The translations under genes and the position numbers were made by a program. Below the pieces are notes generated by a model, which searched no databases, was not told the origin of the DNA, and saw nothing but the letters and a program-made list of their open reading frames with translations. From JAAXHH01 sp965225915 (GTDB lineage Bacteria > JAAXHH01), in contig OZ245326.1 of the NCBI GenBank assembly GCA_965225915.1, positions 434,001 through 498,000 of the forward strand: 64,000 nucleotides of DNA, written 5' to 3'. Shown one piece after another: positions 34,476 through 43,697 of the stretch (within the stretch, counting starts at the first letter, position 1; the number at the start of each line of letters is the position of its first letter).

Positions 34476-37400
34476 ATGCACGAACCATCCCTGCAGGATC
34501 GATACCGACTGACCTCGGGAACGGTCTTCCTCACCGGCATTCATGCCATCGTTCGATTCCTGGTGGACAAGCAGCGGCGGGACGTCCGGTCAGACGGTCA
34601 GGTCCGGCGGAGCCTGATCACCGGTTACGAGGGTTCCCCCCTCGGCGGACTCGACCTTGAAATCAGGCTCAATTCGGCGCTGTTGAACGAACCGGCGCCC
34701 TTCGTACACCAGCCCGCGGTAAACGAGAAGACCGCTGCGGCGGCGGTTCACGGCAGCCAGTACACGGGTGACGTGGACGGGTTCTGGTACGGGAAGGCTC
34801 ACGGCGTCAAGTGGGCGCTGGACGAGTTCAGCCTGGCCAATATCGCGGGAACGGGGAAGGACAGCGGGGTGGTCCTTTTCGCCGGCGACGACCACATGGC
34901 CAAGAGCTCTGGCTACCCCGCCAGCAGTGAACAATCCCTGCGCGACGCCCGCATTCCCACCTTTTATCCCGCGAACGTGGCCGAAGTGATCACGTACGGG
35001 CACCACGCCCTCGCCCTGAGCCGGTACGCCGGCGTGATCTGCGCCTTGAAACTGGTCACCCCGGTGTGCGACGGGGCGGAGACGGTTGACGTCGACCCCG
35101 AACAGCCGGACATCGTCCTGCCGCCGTATTCCGTGGATGGAAAGCCCTATGGCAAGGTCTTTCACCCGGTGGTCATCTCCACAAGATCCATCCCTTACGA
35201 AGAAGAACTGACCACGGTCAAACTGGACATCGCTGAGCAATACGCGGCGGCAAACGGGATCGATACCGTGCACAACCGACAGGCGGAGAGCCCCCTGGGG
35301 ATCATTACGACCGGAAAAAGCCATCCCGACGTCGTCCAGGCGCTGCAGTCCGTGGGGCTGGGCGGCCGCGTGCCGATGTTGAAACTCGGCATGATTTACC
35401 CGTGTAACCAGGAGACCATACGCGATTTTGCAAGGGGCCTTCAAACCGTCGTGGTCGTCGAAGAAAAGGGACCTTTCGTGGAAGAAGCTGTCGCTCGGGC
35501 GCTCGTGGGCCGTGTGGAAATCAGGCTATACGGCAAACGGGGGCCGGGCGATGGTCACCTCGTCCCTGCCCACGGAGAACTGAACCCGGACCTGATCACG
35601 TTACGACTGGGGCCGATCCTGCAGGAGATGTTTCCGTCGGCGCCCGTGTATGTCCGCATGGAAATACTGAAGGCCACCGCCGAACGGGACCCTGAGTCCT
35701 TTCCCCGGCGGGCTGCCCACTACTGTCCGGGTTGCCCCCACAGCGTGTCGGCGCGAGCCCCCTCTGGAGAAGTCGCCGGCGGAGAAATCGGCTGTTCCTC
35801 GCTGGACGCCTACATCGAGGCGGATGGAAGGGGCGTGAGGTGGATTCCCACCATGGGACTGGGCGGCGCCATCAACAACGGCATGTTTCCATTCAACGGG
35901 AACCAGCACCTGTTCCAGAACATCGGCGACGGCACAGTGCTCCACAGCGGCCTGATCACCCTGTTCAGTTCCCTGTCCCACGGGGCCAACATCACCTACA
36001 AGATACTCTGGAACCACGTCGTGGCCATGACCGGCGGCCAGAATATCACAGGACAGCCGACACTGGACGATTTCGCGTTGATTCTACTGGGCATGGGCGT
36101 CCAGGACATCACCGTCGTGAGTAAGTTCCCCGAACAGGTGACGCTGGACCGTGCCCGGGCTGCTGCGCGTCCGGGGCAGAACCTGCTGCTGGAACCCAGG
36201 GCCCGGCTCGAAGCCGCCCAGGAATCCCTGGCGCATAAATCCGGCGTCAAGGTGTTGATCTACGACCAGGAATGCGCCACGGAACAGCGCCGGCGCCAGA
36301 AGCGGCAGGGCCTGGCGCCCGAGCGCCACGTATTCATCCACGAAAGGGTGTGTGAAGGGTGCGGCGACTGCGGCCGCCAGTCCATGTGTCTCGCGCTCGT
36401 CCCCCTGGAAACGGAGTTCGGCCCCAAGACCGACATCCTGCAGTCCGCCTGCAACCAGGATCTTTCCTGCCTGAAGGGAGACTGCCCATCCTTCGTCTCG
36501 GTAGAAACGGCAGGCGACAGCAAGCCCCGCAGGCCGGAACCCCCCGTTCTCGACACTACCGATCTGGACGAACCGCCGACCAAAGTGGTGATCGAAGGGG
36601 AATACGCCATCCATCTCGTCGGAATCGGAGGCACGGGTATCGTGACCGTGGCCCACATACTGGGCTACGCCGCCCTGTTCGATGGGAAGAAGGTCAGCGA
36701 GATGAACCGAACCGGACTGGCCCAGAAGGGCGGTCCCGTGGAATCCCCCGTAATCCTGGGCGACGATGCCGTTCCGCCCTCGAGTTTCATCGCGGCCGGC
36801 CAGTGCGATCTGTACCTGGCGGCGGACATCGTGGGCGCCGTCAATCCCCTCAATCTGCAGGTTGCTTCCGCGGAAAGGACTGTGGCGGTAGTGAGCTCCT
36901 CGGCGGTACCCACTTCGAAGATGGTCTACGACCCGCAATATCTCGATTGCGATATCGAAGCGATGACCCAATCGATAGACAGGTATACCCGTTCGGAGGA
37001 AAACGTCTACATCGACGCGCAGGATTACGTGGCCAGGCTCTTCGGCAACCACCTCTTCGCCAACATCTTTCAGCTGGGCGCCGCCTACCAGGCCGGGCGA
37101 ATCCCCCTCGGGGCGGAAAGCATCGAAAAGGCCATCCGGTTGAATGGCCAGGCGGTGGACGCGAACATCCAGGCCTTCCGATGGGGGCGCATAGCCGTAA
37201 GCGACCGTACGCGCCTGGACGATGCCATCGCGGCGCCGCAACCGGATTCCGGTGCGCTGATAAGACGATACGAGGAAAAACTCGGACGGAAGCAATCAGA
37301 CGCCTACAGGATGCTGATCGACCGGATTTCTGTAGCGGAAGAACCCTTACGAAAGACCTGGGCAGTCCGTGTGGGCGAACTAATCGCCTTTCAGAATGTG

Positions 37401-38027
37401 AAGTACGCGGAACGGTACGTGGAGACCATGGAGCGCGTGGTGGCGGCCGATACGCAAAATGGCGGAGCGGAACGTGGATACCTGCTGTCCACGCACGCCG
37501 CCTTCATGCTGTACAAACTCATGGCCTACAAGGACGAATACGAAGTGGCCCGCTTGCTGACGGATCCAGGCGAGCCCAATTTCTCGGAGCGATTCGATGG
37601 TCCGGTCAAGGTGTCTTACTATCTGCACCCACCGATGCTGAGAGCCTGGGGACTCGATCGCAAGCTGCGCTTCGGTCCCTGGTTTCGTCCCTTCCTCCGC
37701 CTGACTGCACGGTGCAAGAGGCTGCGAGGCACTCCATTCGACCCCTTCGGGTACACGGCGGCCCGCCGCGAGGAACGGGCACTGGTCGATTGGTACGAGT
37801 CCCTGATCGACCGGGTCCTACCGCTCCTTTCGCCCGAAAACTACCCCGAAATATCGGACCTGTTGCAGACTCCAGACGAAATCCGCGGTTATGAACAGGT
37901 CAAGCGCCGCTCGGTGCTGAGGGTGAAGAAAATGACCGGCGAAATGCTCGAGACCCTCGAAGAATACGATAAACCGAGAAGAGGCGATGACCGAAGCAGA
38001 AACGAAAGCCTGCACAGAAGCAGTTGA
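34476..38027 (+). CDS. Fused indolepyruvate:ferredoxin oxidoreductase (IorAB-like)
   Basis: Thiamine-diphosphate enzyme that oxidatively decarboxylates aryl or branched 2-oxo acids to acyl-CoA with ferredoxin or another acceptor. 1183 residues in the fused order: pyrimidine-binding domain (SLITGYEGSPLGGLD, GKAHGVKWALDEFSLANIAG), TPP domain (GEIGCSSLDAYI, MGLGGAINNGMFPFNG, NIGDGTVLHSGL), an iron-sulfur segment (CEGCGDCGRQSMC and CNQDLSCLKGDC), a gamma-type domain near residue 710 (HLVGIGGTGIVTVAHILGYA, GLAQKGGPVESPVIL) and a C-terminal extension. This is the form that degrades aromatic amino-acid keto acids in many aerobes. It is divergent from the amidase. Confidence 0.94.
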   Translation: MHEPSLQDRYRLTSGTVFLTGIHAIVRFLVDKQRRDVRSDGQVRRSLITGYEGSPLGGLDLEIRLNSALLNEPAPFVHQPAVNEKTAAAAVHGSQYTGDVDGFWYGKAHGVKWALDEFSLANIAGTGKDSGVVLFAGDDHMAKSSGYPASSEQSLRDARIPTFYPANVAEVITYGHHALALSRYAGVICALKLVTPVCDGAETVDVDPEQPDIVLPPYSVDGKPYGKVFHPVVISTRSIPYEEELTTVKLDIAEQYAAANGIDTVHNRQAESPLGIITTGKSHPDVVQALQSVGLGGRVPMLKLGMIYPCNQETIRDFARGLQTVVVVEEKGPFVEEAVARALVGRVEIRLYGKRGPGDGHLVPAHGELNPDLITLRLGPILQEMFPSAPVYVRMEILKATAERDPESFPRRAAHYCPGCPHSVSARAPSGEVAGGEIGCSSLDAYIEADGRGVRWIPTMGLGGAINNGMFPFNGNQHLFQNIGDGTVLHSGLITLFSSLSHGANITYKILWNHVVAMTGGQNITGQPTLDDFALILLGMGVQDITVVSKFPEQVTLDRARAAARPGQNLLLEPRARLEAAQESLAHKSGVKVLIYDQECATEQRRRQKRQGLAPERHVFIHERVCEGCGDCGRQSMCLALVPLETEFGPKTDILQSACNQDLSCLKGDCPSFVSVETAGDSKPRRPEPPVLDTTDLDEPPTKVVIEGEYAIHLVGIGGTGIVTVAHILGYAALFDGKKVSEMNRTGLAQKGGPVESPVILGDDAVPPSSFIAAGQCDLYLAADIVGAVNPLNLQVASAERTVAVVSSSAVPTSKMVYDPQYLDCDIEAMTQSIDRYTRSEENVYIDAQDYVARLFGNHLFANIFQLGAAYQAGRIPLGAESIEKAIRLNGQAVDANIQAFRWGRIAVSDRTRLDDAIAAPQPDSGALIRRYEEKLGRKQSDAYRMLIDRISVAEEPLRKTWAVRVGELIAFQNVKYAERYVETMERVVAADTQNGGAERGYLLSTHAAFMLYKLMAYKDEYEVARLLTDPGEPNFSERFDGPVKVSYYLHPPMLRAWGLDRKLRFGPWFRPFLRLTARCKRLRGTPFDPFGYTAARREERALVDWYESLIDRVLPLLSPENYPEISDLLQTPDEIRGYEQVKRRSVLRVKKMTGEMLETLEEYDKPRRGDDRSRNESLHRSS

Positions 38028-38095
38028 ACGCTTCCATGTAGAAATGGTATTGTTTGGGAAGCAAAGTCGCTCCCTGTGACGTAATGGAGTTTGCT

Positions 38096-41000
38096 ATGCG
38101 ACAGGTATCTCGTTCTGCCCTGCCGGTTGTTGCAAGTCTGGTTCTTCTGGTACTGACCACGTGCGGCAAAGACAGTCCGACAAAACCAACGCCGCCGGTA
38201 CCGGCCAGGATCCTGATTGCGCCGACAACGGCTACACTGGACGCCATTGGTCAGACGGTTCAACTCACGGCCACAATAGTGGGTCAGGACGATTCGACGA
38301 TTACGGGGGCGACCGTTGTCTGGACGAGCAGCGATACGTTGATTGCCACTGTGAGCGCCGAGGGCGTAGTCACCGCGCGGAAGAACGGTGACGTACGAAT
38401 CACAGCGACGTCGGGAAACGTGTCGGCAAGCGCGGGTATTACGGTGTCCCAGACGGTGGCAAGCATCCTTATCACTCCGCCCTCGGCGACGTTGACCTCG
38501 GCGCAACGCACAGTCCAACTCGAGGCCACGGTACTGGATCAGAACGATATGCCTGTTACGGAAGCGATCCTGGTATGGGCAAGCAGCGACACGTCGGTTG
38601 CCACAGTGGACGCCGAGGGCCTGGTCACCGCCCTGAAGAACGGTGACGCCCGGATAACCGCTACTTCGGGAGACGTATCGGCAAGTGCGGACGTTACGGT
38701 GATGGGACTCAATCCGGATCGTGATGCCCTGGTCGCACTGTACAATGAAGCGTCCGGGCCCGACTGGGCGATCAGAACAAACTGGTTGAGCGACGTACCC
38801 CTTGGAGAATGGCACGGCGTGGCGACCGATGCCGACGGGCGGGTGACACACCTGAAACTGTTTAGAAACAACCTAAAGGGTACGATTCCCGCCGGATTGG
38901 TTCGACTGGAAAAACTCAAGGAGTTGTGGCTAATGGAGAACCAGTTGACGGGACCCATACCTCCCGAATTAGGACGGCTGACTAGCCTCAACCACCTGGC
39001 ACTTTCCGGTAACCAGTTGACCGGCAACATACCGCCCGAATTAGGACTACTGACCAATCTTCAGTTTCTGGTCCTTACCTTCAATCAGTTGATGGGACCC
39101 ATACCGCCGGAATTGGGGCAACTGACTAATCTCCAACAGTTGGAGCTCTCCTTTAACCAGTTGACTGGCAACATACCGTCCGAATTAGGACAGTTGACCG
39201 ATCTCAAGTTTCTCGGTATCTCCCGCAACGGCGCCATGTCAGGACCATTGCCGCAGGCACTCACCAGTCTCAGTCTCGATGCCATGTGGATGGATGGGAC
39301 GAATCTGTGTGCCCCATTGAACCCCGAATTCCAGGCCTGGCTAAGCGGCATTCAAAGCACCCAGGTAGCCAACTGTACCGACCCGGACCGGGGTGCTTTG
39401 ATCGCATTGTACAGTGGGACCGGCGGAATGAACTGGAAGGATGCGACCAACTGGCTGAGCGGCGCTCCACTGAGCGACTGGCACGGCGTGACGACCGATA
39501 CCAACGGCCGGGTGACCGCCCTTAACCTGGAGAATAATGACCTGGAAGGATCGCTGCCACACCAACTGAGCGGACTCTCCCACCTTAATACACTTAACTT
39601 AATGAACAACGCCGCCCTGATCGGACCACTGCCGCAGGCGCTCACCAGCCTCGATCTGGAAACGCTCCATCTGAATGGAACCCGACTATGCGCGCCATTG
39701 GACGCCGAATTTCAGGACTGGCTGAGTGGGATTCCAGACCAGCTTGTTACCAACTGCGCCGACGTCATCGAAACGGATCGGGCAGTTCTGGCTGTGCTAT
39801 ACGGCGGGACAGGTGGCCCGAACTGGACCACCAGAACCAATTGGCTGAGCGAAGCGCCTCTTAACGAATGGCATGGTGTGACTGCCGATGTCGACGGTCG
39901 GGTGACGGCCCTGAACCTGCAGTACAACAACCTGAGAGGGCCGCTGCCTCCGGAGTTGGGAAGGATGGACCGGCTTGAACTACTGAACCTACACGGGAAC
40001 GGATTGACGGGCAACATACCACCCGAAATCGGACAGCTGGACAAACTCGTCTTGCTGAACATTTCTAATAACCTGCTGGATGGTTCGATATCGCCCGATC
40101 TGGGAAGACTTGATGCGCTCACTTCTTTGAGACTTGACTTCAATCAGTTGGTCGGGGCCATCCCATCCGATCTGGGACAACTCATCGAGCTCACGGTGCT
40201 GAAACTTGACTTCAACCAGCTGATCGGCGCCATTCCACCCGAACTCGGACAACTCCACGAACTCACCGAACTGAGCCTCTCCGGCAACCTGCTGACCGGC
40301 CCCATACCGGCCGATCTGGGACAACTAAATGAACTTACCGTGCTGAACGTTTCCTTCAACTTGTTGTCCGGAACCATACCATCCGAACTGGGGCAACTCG
40401 CCAATCTCAGACACCTCGTGATATTCGCCACCCAGTTAACCGGCGCCATTCCACCCGAAATCGGACAACTCCGTGAACTCACCGAGTTGAACCTGGACTC
40501 CAACCTCTTGACCGGCTCCATACCGCCCATCCTGGGACAATTGGACAAACTCACCGAGTTGAACCTTGATTCCAACCAGTTGACCGGCGTCATTCCACCT
40601 GAACTGGGACAACTCGAAGAACTCGTTGTGCTAAGCCTCGCCGCCAACCAGTTGACCGGTCCCGTACCGCCCGAACTGGGCAATCTCGTAAACCTCAAGA
40701 CGCTAAGCCTGACCGGCAACGCCCTGTACGGCCCATTGCCCCTTGCACTCACCGGTCTCGCCCTAGAGTCCCTGCTGCTGGATGGAACCCAGTTGTGCGC
40801 ACCGCCAGATGCCGAAATCCAGGCCTGGATGCAGGGAATACCTGAAAGGCGCGTTTCCGACTGCGTCCCTGTCAACGTTCCACCGGCGTACCTGACACAG
40901 GCTACGCAATCCCTCCGGAATCCAGTGCCTCTGGTGGCCGGTGATCCTGCTCTCTTGCGCGTATTCGTCACGGCGGCAGCGGATGTCGATGCCACCATGC

Positions 41001-42325
41001 CCCAGGTACTGGCCACCTTCTATCAAAATGAAGCAGTCGTGTACACCGCCGACATACCAGCGCGGGCCATGAGGGTCCCCGATGAGCCTGGCGAGGGCGA
41101 CCTTTCGGCTTCCGCCAACGAGGAAATCCCTGGCTCGGTTGTACAGCCGGGGCTGGAAATGGTGGTCGAAATCGATCCGGGCGGTTTATTGGATCCCGCA
41201 CTGGGAATCGGCAGGCGCATACCGCCGACGGGGCGTCTGGCTATGAACGTGGAGGAAGTACCCAAGTTTGACCTGACCATGGTACCTTTCCTATGGTTGG
41301 AGAACCCGGACAGGTCCGTTCTGGCGGCAACCGAAAACCTGACCGCTGATGACGACCTGTTCCGGATGACCCGTGAAATTCTGCCGGTGCGTGACGACTT
41401 TCTACTCGACGTACGCGATCCTGTATGGACTTCAGTAAAGCCCGTGGTTGAGAATGCCACCGCGTTAATAAATGAGGTGTTCGTGATTCGTGTCATGGAT
41501 GGTGCCGATGGACACTATATGGGTATCCTCAACACTTCGGGCGGACTTGCCGCGTATCCCGGTCACGAGAGTGTAGCCCCGCTAGACGCACGCATAATAG
41601 CGCACGAACTTGGGCATAACATGTACCTGCGTCACGCCCCGTGCGGCGATCCAGATGGCGTAGACCCCGACTACCCCTACGTCGACGGATCCATCGGCGC
41701 ATGGGGACATGATATCCAAAGCAGCGCGTTAGTGAGTCCGGAGACCTTTGACCTCATGAGTTACTGCCAGCCCGGCTGGATAAGCGACTATCACTTCACC
41801 AAGGCATTGCTCTACCGTCAATCACAGGAAATTACCCTGGCGTCGGTCAACACGTTCTCGACTGGCAACCTGCTGGTCTGGGGGGGTGTAAACGAGCACG
41901 GAGCGCTCGAACTCCAGCCGGCGTTTGTAGTGAACGTTCCGGCTTCTCTGCCTCAGGCAAGCGGTCCGTACCGACTCACTGGTCATGGTAGGGACGGCAG
42001 CACTTTATTCACGCTGTCTTTCGGTGTGGCGGAGATAGCCGACGGCGCTGGGGCCGCCTTCGCGTTCATTCTTCCTGTGCAGACAGACTGGCCTGTCAAT
42101 TTGGAGAGAATAACGCTTTCCGGTCCTGAAGGTACAGTAACGATTGATGGAGAGGGTGACCGCGCCGCCGCACTCATACTGGACCGCGCATCGGGAAGTG
42201 TCCGGGGCATTCTGCGCGACTGGCCGGATTCGACCATGACAACGCAGGCTGCCCGGCGGGTGGTCCCGGAACCCGGATTGGAGATCACCATCAGCAGCGG
42301 AATTCCGAACGCGGATTCATGGTAA
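38096..42325 (+). CDS. Surface lipoprotein: two Big2 domains, LRR blocks and a metzincin protease
   Basis: 1409 residues. A lipoprotein signal ends at Cys23 (LVLLVLTTC). Two immunoglobulin-like Big2 domains follow (about 36-210; ITATSGNVSASAGITV and ITATSGDVSASADVTV). Then three blocks, each opening with DRxALVALYxxTGGPNW and NWLSDVPLGEWHGV, hold plant-type leucine-rich repeats (NQLTGxIPPELGxL). From about residue 920 there is a globular domain, and near 1170 a zinc site IIAHELGHNMYLRHAP (HExxHxxxxxH) with a Met-turn FDLMSYC, that is, a metzincin-type peptidase. The start ATG has GGAG upstream. A cell-surface adhesin-protease that binds and cleaves host or prey protein is a reasonable inference; the LRR part is highly repetitive at the DNA level. 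Confidence 0.85.
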   Translation: MRQVSRSALPVVASLVLLVLTTCGKDSPTKPTPPVPARILIAPTTATLDAIGQTVQLTATIVGQDDSTITGATVVWTSSDTLIATVSAEGVVTARKNGDVRITATSGNVSASAGITVSQTVASILITPPSATLTSAQRTVQLEATVLDQNDMPVTEAILVWASSDTSVATVDAEGLVTALKNGDARITATSGDVSASADVTVMGLNPDRDALVALYNEASGPDWAIRTNWLSDVPLGEWHGVATDADGRVTHLKLFRNNLKGTIPAGLVRLEKLKELWLMENQLTGPIPPELGRLTSLNHLALSGNQLTGNIPPELGLLTNLQFLVLTFNQLMGPIPPELGQLTNLQQLELSFNQLTGNIPSELGQLTDLKFLGISRNGAMSGPLPQALTSLSLDAMWMDGTNLCAPLNPEFQAWLSGIQSTQVANCTDPDRGALIALYSGTGGMNWKDATNWLSGAPLSDWHGVTTDTNGRVTALNLENNDLEGSLPHQLSGLSHLNTLNLMNNAALIGPLPQALTSLDLETLHLNGTRLCAPLDAEFQDWLSGIPDQLVTNCADVIETDRAVLAVLYGGTGGPNWTTRTNWLSEAPLNEWHGVTADVDGRVTALNLQYNNLRGPLPPELGRMDRLELLNLHGNGLTGNIPPEIGQLDKLVLLNISNNLLDGSISPDLGRLDALTSLRLDFNQLVGAIPSDLGQLIELTVLKLDFNQLIGAIPPELGQLHELTELSLSGNLLTGPIPADLGQLNELTVLNVSFNLLSGTIPSELGQLANLRHLVIFATQLTGAIPPEIGQLRELTELNLDSNLLTGSIPPILGQLDKLTELNLDSNQLTGVIPPELGQLEELVVLSLAANQLTGPVPPELGNLVNLKTLSLTGNALYGPLPLALTGLALESLLLDGTQLCAPPDAEIQAWMQGIPERRVSDCVPVNVPPAYLTQATQSLRNPVPLVAGDPALLRVFVTAAADVDATMPQVLATFYQNEAVVYTADIPARAMRVPDEPGEGDLSASANEEIPGSVVQPGLEMVVEIDPGGLLDPALGIGRRIPPTGRLAMNVEEVPKFDLTMVPFLWLENPDRSVLAATENLTADDDLFRMTREILPVRDDFLLDVRDPVWTSVKPVVENATALINEVFVIRVMDGADGHYMGILNTSGGLAAYPGHESVAPLDARIIAHELGHNMYLRHAPCGDPDGVDPDYPYVDGSIGAWGHDIQSSALVSPETFDLMSYCQPGWISDYHFTKALLYRQSQEITLASVNTFSTGNLLVWGGVNEHGALELQPAFVVNVPASLPQASGPYRLTGHGRDGSTLFTLSFGVAEIADGAGAAFAFILPVQTDWPVNLERITLSGPEGTVTIDGEGDRAAALILDRASGSVRGILRDWPDSTMTTQAARRVVPEPGLEITISSGIPNADSW

Positions 42326-42432
42326 TGTAGACTGCTTTTGCATGGCCCATGCCAGTCGACCGGCAATACAATTGCCAGTCAACCGGCTATACGACCAAGG
42401 TCCTCTACGTCTCCTGCTGCTCACAAGCGCAG

Positions 42433-43644
42433 TCAGCTGCTAACCAGGACCTTCTTCAACGCGGCGACGAATGCCTCGTTCTCCTCCTGCAGACCGGAGG
42501 TGACCCGTAGCCATGTATTCATTCGCCAGCGCTGCTTGCCGTTGCCTACGAGTACATTGTACTCATCGAAAAGCTTGCGGGTGACCTCGTCGGCGTCCTT
42601 GCGTACGTTGACCAGCATGAAGCTGGACTGGCTGGGCACATACTCGAGGCCCATCTCCTTGAACTGGCTGATAAAATAATCATGACCGGCCCAGGTTACT
42701 TCACGGGCCCGGTCCTGGAAGTCCTGATCATCTATACCAGCTTCCGCGGCGACTACCGACAGCGCGCTTACCCGGCCGCCCTTGTTGTCGTTGAGTTTCT
42801 CGATGACATGGGGTTGGGCCAGGCCATAGCCGATTCGCAGGCCCGCCATGCCCATAATCTTCGAAAAGGTGCGGGTTACGATGACGTTTTCATGGTCCAG
42901 GATCAACGGTGCGGCGCCGGTGCGGTCCGCCGGATTCCTGGCGAACTCGATATAGGCCTCGTCGACGAAAACCATGACGTTGGACGGAACGTCCTGGACG
43001 AACTTCTTCAGGTCTTCGAAGGGCGCGATGATCCCCGTCGGATTGCCTGGAGACGTGATGACGACGACTCGCGTGTCTTCGGTGACGGCCGCCTTCATCG
43101 CGTCGAGGTCCTGGTGAAAGTCGCTGGTTACCCGGACCAGTCGGGCCTTTGCGCCATACTTCCGCGCCGTGCGAATCACCCCGCCGTACCCTGGCGCCGC
43201 CTCGATCATCTGGCCGCCGTCGCGCAGGTAGGCCGACGCGATGGCGAAGAGCACTTCCGACGATCCACAGCCAAGGGTAACCCATGGCGACGGACCGTCG
43301 TCGTTATTCGAGGGAAGGACGACCGGAAGTCCGTGCCGTTCCGCGATCATTGCGTACAGTCTCCGGTCCCGGTAGTACCTGTTGAACCCGTAGACCTGCT
43401 TCATGATTGCGTTGACGGCGCGGGGCGACGGTCCGATCGGCATCTCATTGCTGCTCAGGCGAACCAATCCCTCGGGCACGCCCCAACCCCGGACGGGACG
43501 AGCCCTGGGTCCCGCCACCATCTGGGCCACGGCTTCGTAACTGCCCAGGGAAACCGCGCCTGCGCCGACCGCGAGCCCTTTGAGAAACTTCCGCCTCGAA
43601 AACCCGGAAGCCGCCAGGTTCATCGCCTTAATCATATTCGACAT
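42433..43644 (-). CDS. Tat-exported aminotransferase (histidinol-phosphate aminotransferase fold), copy 2
   Basis: 403 residues. A twin-arginine signal (SGFSRRKFLKGLAVGAGAVS, cleaved about AVAQ) precedes a fold-type I PLP enzyme: LGCGSSEVLFAIASAYL, VITSPGNPTGI, VFVDEAYIEFA and the PLP lysine in RTFSKIMGMAGLRIGYG. The domain is that of HisC-like aminotransferases, which are normally cytoplasmic; export needs PLP insertion before translocation, which Tat allows. AAGGA lies just before the ATG. It follows its paralogue by 37 bases, so the two form one leftward unit. The physiological substrate in the periplasm is unknown. Confidence 0.85.
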   Translation of the reverse strand: MSNMIKAMNLAASGFSRRKFLKGLAVGAGAVSLGSYEAVAQMVAGPRARPVRGWGVPEGLVRLSSNEMPIGPSPRAVNAIMKQVYGFNRYYRDRRLYAMIAERHGLPVVLPSNNDDGPSPWVTLGCGSSEVLFAIASAYLRDGGQMIEAAPGYGGVIRTARKYGAKARLVRVTSDFHQDLDAMKAAVTEDTRVVVITSPGNPTGIIAPFEDLKKFVQDVPSNVMVFVDEAYIEFARNPADRTGAAPLILDHENVIVTRTFSKIMGMAGLRIGYGLAQPHVIEKLNDNKGGRVSALSVVAAEAGIDDQDFQDRAREVTWAGHDYFISQFKEMGLEYVPSQSSFMLVNVRKDADEVTRKLFDEYNVLVGNGKQRWRMNTWLRVTSGLQEENEAFVAALKKVLVSS

Positions 43645-43657
43645 ATCGCCATCCTTT

Positions 43658-43697
43658 TTGATCAGCTGCTTACCAGTTTGATCAGCTGCTTACCAGT
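43658..43697. repeat. Perfect 20-bp tandem duplication between the two aminotransferase genes
   Basis: Positions 43658-43677 and 43678-43697 are identical (TTGATCAGCTGC...CCAGT). The right copy contains the last codons and stop of the upstream aminotransferase gene (LVSS-stop on the minus strand); the left copy lies in the spacer, just before the ribosome-binding site of the next gene. It looks like a small slippage duplication of the gene end. Confidence 0.9.

Noticed and set aside
38900..40720. Regular DNA repeats suggesting a CRISPR array.
   Set aside because: The 72-base periodicity encodes 24-residue leucine-rich repeats in frame; no conserved palindromic repeats or unique spacers.
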